A DNA stretch of 64,000 nt, taken from Pseudomonadales bacterium. GTDB lineage: Bacteria > Pseudomonadota > Gammaproteobacteria > Pseudomonadales > Azotimanducaceae. The notes beneath the pieces are model-generated. The model was not told the DNA's origin and did no database searches. It worked only from the letters and a program-made list of their open reading frames with translations. This document shows positions 56,374 to 64,000 of the stretch, one piece after another. The position numbers and the translations under genes are program-made. The stretch spans positions 186,001 to 250,000 of the forward strand of contig JANQJA010000008.1 in NCBI GenBank assembly GCA_028281885.1. The letters are read 5' to 3'. The stretch's first letter is position 1, and each line of letters starts with the position of its first letter.

Positions 56374-58937
56374 GCATCTCGGGCCAACACACAATATCTG
56401 ACCGGCTCACCAATTCCTTTGAGATCACTCTTTTCACCTTGGGAATGTACTATCCAATCGTACTCTCGCATCAATACATCGCCCAATGGTATTGCATTAC
56501 CAACAAGCAATATTGATGGCTTCTCTTCCTCTAGTTTCCCAAGGCCTTCAAGGCGATATAGCCTAGTTACTTCTTTTCCTACAACGTCGAAACTATTTAG
56601 CGTAACGTCCTTTATAATTTCAGACACACCGATTCTAAAATTTGGCACTTCTTTCTCGGGAACTAGATGACCGATTTCTTTGCCCGCGTGGACTAACCAC
56701 TCACCCTCTGATATAGACTGCGCAAGAACCTCCAATATCTCATTGCTCTTGTCTTGGGACATGACAAAAAAAACTGCGTCACCTTCGCCTTTCAACGGTC
56801 GAATGGGAAGCGTCCGTAGTCTATCTGTAAGGGATACGAATTTCGCAAGCTCCTGCAGCACACTTTCATGCCCTTCCCTGTCGGTCATATTGAAATAGCT
56901 AGTTGAATCAATTAGGTCAATACGCAAAACACGCAAGTCGCAAGAGGTTGAGAAACACTGTAGAGCTTGGGATTTTTCGCGCTCTATAGTTTCGAAGTTT
57001 CGCCTTATATTTTCAGTATGTTCCTGGTACGTGGCTTCATCCTCGTCCGAGGTCCAATAAGGATATTGCAGAATTTCGCAATGACCACCGATATGAGCGT
57101 CATAGAATCCAGCGGAAACTAGTTCTTGCTTCATTTCATGTAGACGTTTCATATCGCATTTTGCATGCTCTGTGCGCATTCGCTTGCTAATTGCTCCGAA
57201 ATCTCTGTAGAAAACGACTTCCGCTGCCAAATGCACTAGCTCCTCGAGACCCGGAGCCGCGTAAACACCACAAAGCTGCCTACTATCTCGGAAAGCATCC
57301 GCCCAATGATCCGCCTTGAAAACGTCGCTATATTTAAAATTCTCTCTGTTGGTAGAGTTCTCCGAGTACACGTACATTCCTGATTGTATATGCATCTTCT
57401 TCGCAGGTGGCATATCGACTACAGTGCCTGCCTCCAGCATCACTTGCACTTTGGCTGCGTCAAAGTCAATGCGATCCTTTAGTATTTCGTACGCGGCGAG
57501 GGCAAGATCAACGATTTCCTTAGCGATCTGATCACCATTTTCAATGATCTGTTTGCTAGCTCTTTGCCATGCGTCGTTTGAAGAGTTGTCCGAAGATCCA
57601 AATTGTGACGCCTCGGCAACACCGGAATTGGTCCTATTATTAATCGCGTCATCAATATTGGGGAATTGCCGCCCGTAGGCAAACGTTCTTCGGGGAGCTG
57701 GTCTATGCGACAGCCAAATTAGAATCTGATTGAGTATCCTTAGATCTGCCTTGAGTTCAGGAGTGGCTGTTTCACTCTCACAAAGTCTCACGACTTGTAA
57801 CCTCAGTTTACCGTCAAAGAGAAGTTCTGATGACATTTCAAAAAGATCACCAATACTCATCTTTCTTTCGAAAATTGTCTCAAAGTTACTGTGAATCAAT
57901 TTCCATGCTCGCGCACTTAATCGTTCATATATCCTAGATTTCTGATGAAAATAGAGCTTAATCTGGAGCAACATTCTCGATTGGATTATTTCATCGGCGG
58001 TAGAACATCCAGATAGAGATAGTCCAATAGTAGTTCTTGGTCCTCTATCACGCTTTTTCTTTCTGTCATACCATCGGTCTATCTCGATCAATGCCAGACT
58101 TGATGTCAATCGTTCAGGCTCAAATGGGACCGCTATTCCGGCCGCTTCTGCGTCTCTACGAATGTAGTCCTGTTTGTCAGCATCCAAAGGGCCATTAATC
58201 AAGTCCGACATCCACATGCAATCATGATCATCCAGAAAACGCGCAGATCGAACAACGGTACCTGATAGAATATCTACTGCGTCACTCGTACTAATTCCTT
58301 CCGGAGCTAGTTGAAAATTCTTGGAAGCCGCGATATCGAGAATATCTCGAAATGGTTTGCTGCGAATGATAAGAAAAGAAAGAATCTCCGCGACATCGAC
58401 TCTGCCATCTGCGTCGTACTCATCCTGAAAATCTCTACAAAGCTGTTTTACATCGCCGTCTACTATAGGAAGAGAATCCTGATCATTCGGTTCTGTTACA
58501 TGGCTCAAGAAAGTGTGTCCTACGTCATGGACCAGCCCACCTAGCCTCGCCATGGGCAACCACGTGCGCAAACGATCCCTCTGTTCGATCTCACGTACGA
58601 GCAGAGCTTCTATAGAGGCGTTTACCCTGTTCAGGACGCCCAGCGAGTGGACAAACCGAGAATATTCAGCTGTTGGATATACAAACTGAACGATGCCAAG
58701 TTGTTTTACGCGGCGTAAACGCTGCAGGAACGGACTGTTTAGTACCGCGAGTTCAACAGGAGCCAGGTTTGTTATTCCCCAAACTCCATCGTTGACAATC
58801 TTCGTTCGATTTGGGAATGATGCTGGAAGTTGATCAATATATGATTGGCTTAGGTCCGAAGCCCAAGATTCTACGAGCACCTCCAGTGTCTTGAGGGTGT
58901 TCACAAGATTTCTTAGGCCGTGATGTCTTCCCTCCAA
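56370..58937 (-). CDS. HD phosphohydrolase (SAMHD1/dGTPase-like) fused to a class III nucleotidyl-cyclase-like domain
   Basis: 855-residue protein I do not recognise as a named system. Residues about 60-300 form an HD domain with the full SAMHD1-type metal set: H97 in YSRFVHSLG, H137-D138 in VHDVGHTFLSH, and D254 in LDADKQDYIRRD. Residues about 310-640 are an unassigned, mostly helical middle. Residues about 665-855 resemble a class III adenylate/guanylate cyclase: D674 in LRIDLIDSTS, D720 in KGEGDAVFF, FRIGVSE, TRLYRLEGLG and the closing LKGIGEPVRYCVL. The usual catalytic Asn before the Arg appears to be Thr791. The start is TTG 58937 or GTG 58904. AT-rich, with codons unlike its neighbours. 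Likely role: dNTP hydrolysis or nucleotide signalling in defence, by inference. Confidence 0.8.
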   Translation of the reverse strand: MEGRHHGLRNLVNTLKTLEVLVESWASDLSQSYIDQLPASFPNRTKIVNDGVWGITNLAPVELAVLNSPFLQRLRRVKQLGIVQFVYPTAEYSRFVHSLGVLNRVNASIEALLVREIEQRDRLRTWLPMARLGGLVHDVGHTFLSHVTEPNDQDSLPIVDGDVKQLCRDFQDEYDADGRVDVAEILSFLIIRSKPFRDILDIAASKNFQLAPEGISTSDAVDILSGTVVRSARFLDDHDCMWMSDLINGPLDADKQDYIRRDAEAAGIAVPFEPERLTSSLALIEIDRWYDRKKKRDRGPRTTIGLSLSGCSTADEIIQSRMLLQIKLYFHQKSRIYERLSARAWKLIHSNFETIFERKMSIGDLFEMSSELLFDGKLRLQVVRLCESETATPELKADLRILNQILIWLSHRPAPRRTFAYGRQFPNIDDAINNRTNSGVAEASQFGSSDNSSNDAWQRASKQIIENGDQIAKEIVDLALAAYEILKDRIDFDAAKVQVMLEAGTVVDMPPAKKMHIQSGMYVYSENSTNRENFKYSDVFKADHWADAFRDSRQLCGVYAAPGLEELVHLAAEVVFYRDFGAISKRMRTEHAKCDMKRLHEMKQELVSAGFYDAHIGGHCEILQYPYWTSDEDEATYQEHTENIRRNFETIEREKSQALQCFSTSCDLRVLRIDLIDSTSYFNMTDREGHESVLQELAKFVSLTDRLRTLPIRPLKGEGDAVFFVMSQDKSNEILEVLAQSISEGEWLVHAGKEIGHLVPEKEVPNFRIGVSEIIKDVTLNSFDVVGKEVTRLYRLEGLGKLEEEKPSILLVGNAIPLGDVLMREYDWIVHSQGEKSDLKGIGEPVRYCVLARDA

Positions 58938-59320
58938 CCTACTTTGTTTAGATATTCATTTGCTAGCTGCTGAATTAGCTCCCAGTTCTCTCCATATTCA
59001 GCTTTCGCTCTTTCGATTGCATCTGCTGTCAATCTGGCTCGTGCATCTGAATAGGTCGGGTTAATCTTATTTAGAGAGCCTATAGCCTGTGACTCAGCAA
59101 TGAACTCATCAAATTCGGGACAACTAAAACCTGCCGTATCAAAAATCTCTATGTCCTCAAGAGAGTCTCGGATCGGCAAGAATTGAGCGCGTTCTGAGCA
59201 TTCAGTGACCGCTTCGGCAAACGCTTCCGTAACGAGCGGAAAAATTCTAGCTCTTTCTTGTAGAGCTGCCAAAAAAGCTTCGTATACACGTGACACGTAC
59301 TTAACCCTCGCTTGCCCCAC
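58913..59320 (-). CDS. Unrecognised 135-residue protein upstream of the HD-cyclase gene
   Basis: Soluble, probably helical protein with no signal peptide or membrane segment. The sequence begins with a charged helix (KYVSRVYEAFLAALQERARIF across residues 7-27) and has one Cys in the middle (GFSCPEFDEFIAES) and another at about residue 41. It ends with an amphipathic stretch (AKAEYGENWELIQQLANEYL). I know no family match. Its 3' end overlaps the HD-cyclase start if that gene uses TTG 58937, so the two are probably translated from one mRNA. Start is GTG 59320 or GTG 59296, neither with a strong ribosome-binding site. Confidence 0.65.
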   Translation of the reverse strand: MGQARVKYVSRVYEAFLAALQERARIFPLVTEAFAEAVTECSERAQFLPIRDSLEDIEIFDTAGFSCPEFDEFIAESQAIGSLNKINPTYSDARARLTADAIERAKAEYGENWELIQQLANEYLNKVGWREDITA

Positions 59321-59390
59321 GCCGGGACGATTCAGTATGCCAAATTGAACGTCTTCTGAAAGCCCTTAGCACAAGGCTTTCCCACGTTTA

Positions 59391-59449
59391 ATTATTCATA
59401 TAATATTCTGAATATTCAAATTATTTATTGGAATATTCATGGAATATTC
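59391..59449. promoter_or_regulatory. Operator array of GAATATTC palindromes over the divergent island promoters
   Basis: Three perfect 8-base palindromes GAATATTC lie at 59410-59417, 59431-59438 and 59442-59449, with a near copy TAATATTC at 59401-59408. The perfect copies are spaced 21 and 11 bases apart, close to two and one helical turns. Leftward promoter boxes TTGAAT (59414-59419, minus strand) and AATAAT (59391-59396) have a 17-base spacer, and the -35 overlaps the first palindrome. A plus-strand TATAAT lies at 59399-59404. The last two boxes flank and enter the repressor start codon. Confidence 0.75.
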
Positions 59450-59801
59450 TATTCCAAATTTCACAGAAATCTGTGCTCAAAAAAAGGAAGAGTTAGGGCT
59501 CACTCAGGAATTAATCGCTGAGCGGGCAGGGATATCGCAAGGACAAGTGAGTAAGATCCTAAGAGGGATAGGAATTGCGAACCCAACAGATAATCTAGCT
59601 AGGGTCGCCGAGGTATTGGAGATAACTCCCCCTACCAGATTTTCAAAGAAAGGCCCTATGGCCGCCGCAACAACAGACTTGCCGCCTGAACTCGTAAGCC
59701 TACTAAGAGAAATTTGGAGCAAATACGAAGGTCAAGGAGAAGATTTAGTAGCGCTCCTGGCTGCTATTCGAAATCTCAATCGACGAAACCAATCAGAATA
59801 A
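59439..59801 (+). CDS. XRE-family helix-turn-helix transcriptional regulator
   Basis: 120-residue protein with an N-terminal Cro/CI-type HTH (about residues 8-62): KKEELGLTQELIAERAGISQ and GQVSKILRG hold the two helices of the motif, followed by ARVAEVLEI. The short C-terminal helix region (LVSLLREIWSKYEG) may dimerise. It reads away from the HD-cyclase operon, and the GAATATTC boxes over its own start suggest autorepression and control of the operon. The only start-proximal purine patch is TTGGA, inside an operator box. Its 3' end converges on atpC. Confidence 0.88.
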   Translation: MEYSIPNFTEICAQKKEELGLTQELIAERAGISQGQVSKILRGIGIANPTDNLARVAEVLEITPPTRFSKKGPMAAATTDLPPELVSLLREIWSKYEGQGEDLVALLAAIRNLNRRNQSE

Positions 59802-59818
59802 CTTGTCTTCTTAGGCCC

Positions 59819-60241
59819 CTAACGTTTGCGTTCGCGATGCTTGCGAATCGTGCGCAGCATGGCCGCCTGTTCGGCGAGATCAGACTGCACCCGTCCGTAT
59901 TCGATCTCGGAACGATTATCGACCAGTTCGCGTTCTGCTTTCTCCTGAGCTTCCCGCGCCGCGGCCTCGTCAATATCATCGGCTCTAAGCGCAGTGTCTG
60001 CCAGGATCGTAATCGCGGTCGGCTGTACTTCGATAAAGCCGCCGGAAGCAAAGAATACTTCCTCCTGCCCGCCTTCCAGCACCAGGCGTACCGGCCCCGG
60101 CTTCACTCCTGACAGCAGCGGGGTATGGCCGGGCAGAATACCCAGCTCTCCTTCGGTGGCATTCGCAACCACCATCTCGACCAGGCCGGAGAAGATCTCT
60201 TTCTCCGCGCTGACGATACTGCAATGAACGGTTGAGGCCAT
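59819..60241 (-). CDS. atpC: ATP synthase F1 epsilon subunit
   Basis: 140-residue central-stalk subunit. N-terminal beta-sandwich CSIVSAEKEIFSGLVEMV, the GELGILPGHTPLLSGVKPG loop and the two-helix C-terminal domain (EAAAREAQEKAERELV) are visible. It is last in the atp operon and 11 bases after atpD. Confidence 0.96.
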   Translation of the reverse strand: MASTVHCSIVSAEKEIFSGLVEMVVANATEGELGILPGHTPLLSGVKPGPVRLVLEGGQEEVFFASGGFIEVQPTAITILADTALRADDIDEAAAREAQEKAERELVDNRSEIEYGRVQSDLAEQAAMLRTIRKHRERKR

Positions 60242-60252
60242 ATCGGTTTCCC

Positions 60253-61632
<1,380 letters not shown>

Positions 61633-61670
61633 TTAGTCCTCTGTCTCTAATTCTCGGTAAGTCTGAATTT

Positions 61671-62531
61671 CTAGACGGCCGCCGCACCGCCGACGATTTC
61701 CGCCAGCTCCTGGGTAATGGCCGCCTGCCTCACATTGTTCATGACCAGTGACAACTCATCGATGAGGTCACCAGCGTTATCAGTCGCGTTCTTCATTGCA
61801 ATCATCTTGGCCGCCTGTTCGCAGGCGCCATTTTCAACCACTGCCTGATACACCTGGGATTCTATGAATCGCTCAATCAGCCCATCCATCAGCACCTTCG
61901 CTTCAGGTTCATAGATGTAGTCCCACGGATAGCGATGATCGCTTTCGTCGTCAGGCAGCAACGGCACCAACTGACGAATCGTCGGCTGCTGCGTCATGGT
62001 GTTGACGAACACATTGTTCGCGAGAAAGATCTTGTCCACCCGGCCTTCCTCGAAGGCATCCAGCATCACCTTGATGCTGCCGATCAGATCACTCATGGCA
62101 GGCTCTTCGCTGGTATGGCTGGACGCCGCGGCCACGTTGCCCCCATAGCTTCGAAAAAACTGGGTTGCCTTGTTACCAATCAGACACAGATCAACTTCAA
62201 TATCCTGATCCGTCCACGTTTTGATATCCATGACCGCCCGTTTCAGCAGGTTCACGTTCAAACCACCGCAGAGTCCACGGTCCGTGGTCACGATGATGTA
62301 GCCAACGCGACTGATTTCGCGTTCCATCATGAACTTGTGGCGATACTCGGCCGAGGCATTCGCAACGTGCCCAATAACCGCTCGGATATGATCAGAATAG
62401 GGACGCCCGCGTGCCATCCGGTCCTGAGCCTTGCGCATCTTTGATGCAGCCACCATTTCCATCGCACTGGTGATCTTCTGAGTATTCTTGATACTGCCGA
62501 TCTGTGTCCGTAGTTCTTTCGTGTTCGCCAT
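61671..62531 (-). CDS. atpG: ATP synthase F1 gamma subunit
   Basis: Rotor shaft of 286 residues. The N-terminal [18 protein letters not shown] helix, [11 protein letters not shown] and the C-terminal [18 protein letters not shown] with the NNVRQAAIT catch region are visible. It lies between atpA and atpD as usual. Confidence 0.97.
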   Translation of the reverse strand: MANTKELRTQIGSIKNTQKITSAMEMVAASKMRKAQDRMARGRPYSDHIRAVIGHVANASAEYRHKFMMEREISRVGYIIVTTDRGLCGGLNVNLLKRAVMDIKTWTDQDIEVDLCLIGNKATQFFRSYGGNVAAASSHTSEEPAMSDLIGSIKVMLDAFEEGRVDKIFLANNVFVNTMTQQPTIRQLVPLLPDDESDHRYPWDYIYEPEAKVLMDGLIERFIESQVYQAVVENGACEQAAKMIAMKNATDNAGDLIDELSLVMNNVRQAAITQELAEIVGGAAAV

Positions 62532-62558
62532 ACTAAGCTCGTTAGCCTGCCTGGTTCT

Positions 62559-64000
62559 CTACCAGGTCTGGGTTTGCTTGAACTTCTCAATCGCGGCCTT
62601 CAACTCCGCCACAATTTCGTCGTTGTAGTCACCGGTTTCATTGATCCGCGCCATGAATCCTGCGTGCTCAGAATTGAGATAGGCCATCAACGCTGCTTCG
62701 AAATCCAGCACCTTGTCGACCGGCACATCCTCAAGAAAACCTTCGCTCGCGGCATACAGGGCAGCGCCCATCTCGGCAACATTCATCGGTGCAAACTGTT
62801 TTTGTTTCATCAGTTCATTCACCCGCTCACCATGTTCGAGCTGACGTCGGGTTGCTTCATCCAGGTCCGAGGCAAACTGCGAGAAGGCGGCCAGTTCCCG
62901 ATACTGGGCCAGCGCGAGTTTGATACCACCGGAAATCTTTTTCATATAACTGACCTGGGCGTCGCCGCCCACACGAGATACCGAGATACCCGGGTTCATG
63001 GCAGGTCGTTCACCCGCATTGAACTTGTCCGTTTCAAGGAAGATCTGACCGTCAGTGATTGAGATGACGTTGGTGGGAACAAACGCCGATACGTCGCCGG
63101 CCTGGGTCTCAATAATCGGCAGCGCCGTCAAGGATCCCGTCTGCCCCTTCACTTCACCGTTGGTGAACTCTTCAACATACTCCGCATTGACCCGTGCAGC
63201 ACGCTCCAGGAGACGGGAATGAAGATAGAAAACATCACCAGGATAGGCTTCCCGGCCGGGCGGTCTGCGCAGCAGCAGTGAAATCTGGCGATAAGCCCAG
63301 GCCTGCTTGGTGAGATCATCGTAAATAATCAGCGCGTCTTCACCCCGGTCACGGAAATACTCACCCATGGTGCAGCCGGAATAGGCAGCGAGATACTGCA
63401 TCGGCGCGGGGTCAGAGGCACCGGCCGCAACCACAATCGTGTTTTCCATGGCGCCGTATTCTTCAAGCGTGCGAACCGCGTTGGCAATCGATGAAAATTT
63501 CTGACCGATGGCGACATAAACACACTTAATCCCGGACTTCTGCTGATTGATGATGGTGTCGATCGCGATGGCGGTCTTACCCACCTGACGGTCACCGATA
63601 ATCAGCTCTCGTTGGCCCCGGCCAATCGGAATCATGGAGTCGATACACTTGAGGCCCGTCTGAACCGGCTGATCGACGTGCTTTCTGGCGATAACGCCCG
63701 GCGCAACTTTTTCAACCGGATCAGTCATGCGTGCATTGATCGGACCCTTGCCGTCAATGGGATTGCCCAGAGAATCAACAACACGGCCAAGCAGCTCAGG
63801 ACCCACCGGTACTTCCAGAATACGTCCCGTACACTTGGCGGTCTGGCCTTCTCGCAGCGACTTGTAATCGCCGAGAACAACCGCACCTACCGAATCACGC
63901 TCCAGGTTCAGCGCGAAACCATACAGGTTGTTCGGAAACTCGATCATCTCGCCGTTCTGAACATCGGCGAGCCCATGAATCCGGACAATACCGTCCGATA
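62559..64000 (-). CDS. atpA: ATP synthase F1 alpha subunit (partial, N-terminus off the window)
   Basis: About 480 residues are visible, starting within [17 protein letters not shown]; the first roughly 30 residues lie beyond the right edge. An internal Met at 63947 is not the start. Conserved parts include [19 protein letters not shown] (non-catalytic P-loop), [38 protein letters not shown] in two parts, and the VSRVGGDAQ motif. First gene seen of the leftward atpA-G-D-C group. Confidence 0.97.
   Translation of the reverse strand, partial: SDGIVRIHGLADVQNGEMIEFPNNLYGFALNLERDSVGAVVLGDYKSLREGQTAKCTGRILEVPVGPELLGRVVDSLGNPIDGKGPINARMTDPVEKVAPGVIARKHVDQPVQTGLKCIDSMIPIGRGQRELIIGDRQVGKTAIAIDTIINQQKSGIKCVYVAIGQKFSSIANAVRTLEEYGAMENTIVVAAGASDPAPMQYLAAYSGCTMGEYFRDRGEDALIIYDDLTKQAWAYRQISLLLRRPPGREAYPGDVFYLHSRLLERAARVNAEYVEEFTNGEVKGQTGSLTALPIIETQAGDVSAFVPTNVISITDGQIFLETDKFNAGERPAMNPGISVSRVGGDAQVSYMKKISGGIKLALAQYRELAAFSQFASDLDEATRRQLEHGERVNELMKQKQFAPMNVAEMGAALYAASEGFLEDVPVDKVLDFEAALMAYLNSEHAGFMARINETGDYNDEIVAELKAAIEKFKQTQTW

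Larger units (their letters stand above)
56374..59818. other. AT-rich accessory island between a NYN-domain gene and atpC
   Basis: The stretch is clearly richer in A and T than both flanks, with many ATA, AGA, TTA and AAT codons, and splits the usual atpC-glmU neighbourhood. It holds the HD-cyclase gene, the 135-residue gene and the divergent XRE repressor. No integrase, transposase, tRNA or direct repeat was found at its edges, so how it arrived is unclear. It ends 17 bases from the atpC stop with no terminator between. Confidence 0.75.

Noticed and set aside
59321-59450. GAATATTC repeats as a CRISPR or attachment site
   Set aside because: The units are 8-base palindromes with unequal short spacers over a promoter, not long direct repeats with spacers, and no cas or integrase gene is present.

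Overview
This 64 kb window looks like the chromosome of a free-living, type IV-piliated, respiring gammaproteobacterium. The evidence is a full Pil-Chp chemosensory cluster, pilT/pilU, slmA, rpoH, dut-algC-argB, spoT-ridA-recG, ubiA and an F-type ATP synthase. Much of the gene order matches what I remember of the Pseudomonas aeruginosa chromosome, but the genus cannot be named from sequence alone. Genes are very densely packed, no intergenic stretch reaches 300 bases, and no rRNA, tRNA, CRISPR array or insertion sequence was seen.

Layout. (1) 1-8640, minus strand: chpA (cut by the window edge), pilJ, pilI, pilH and pilG, the twitching-motility chemosensory system. (2) 8851-11634, plus: gshB, tonB, yqgE, ruvX. 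(3) 11631-13821, minus: pilU and pilT, the pilus retraction ATPases. (4) 13916-18307, plus: yggS, proC, yggT, a DUF4426 gene, rdgB, hemW. (5) 18294-22847, minus: trmB, a DUF423 membrane protein, rpoH, ftsX, ftsE, ftsY. (6) 22899-28547: rsmD and coaD, a small exported protein, mutM, an orphan hyuA-type gene, rpmG, rpmB, radC. (7) 28702-34422, plus: coaBC, dut, algC, argB, slmA. (8) 34419-36428, minus: a DUF4124 protein, pyrE, rph. (9) 36508-43749, plus: yicC, gmk, rpoZ, spoT, ridA, recG, a DUF2461 gene. (10) 43746-49238: a dicarboxylate/amino-acid symporter, rubredoxin, ubiA and a TRAP transporter. (11) 49265-55473, minus: uvrD, glmS, glmU, xthA. (12) 55549-59801: a NYN-domain gene and then an AT-rich accessory island. 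(13) 59819-64000, minus: atpC, atpD, atpG and partial atpA.

The most unusual part is the island at about 56374-59818, wedged into the usual atpC-glmU linkage. Its composition and codon use are clearly more AT-rich than the flanks. It encodes an 855-residue protein joining a SAMHD1/dGTPase-like HD phosphohydrolase to a C-terminal class III nucleotidyl-cyclase-like domain, a 135-residue protein I do not recognise, and a divergent XRE-family repressor. Three perfect GAATATTC palindromes lie over the shared promoter region and the start of the repressor gene. This arrangement fits a regulated nucleotide-based defence module, possibly anti-phage, but that role is inference.

Other points worth attention: uvrD appears to start at a CTG codon just after glmS. 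Five convergent gene pairs share interlocked 4-base stop-codon overlaps. Two mutually exclusive hairpins lie between gmk and rpoZ. ChpA carries a recent in-frame tandem duplication of an Hpt domain. Coordinates are from visual reading; start codons chosen by homology are flagged in the entries.
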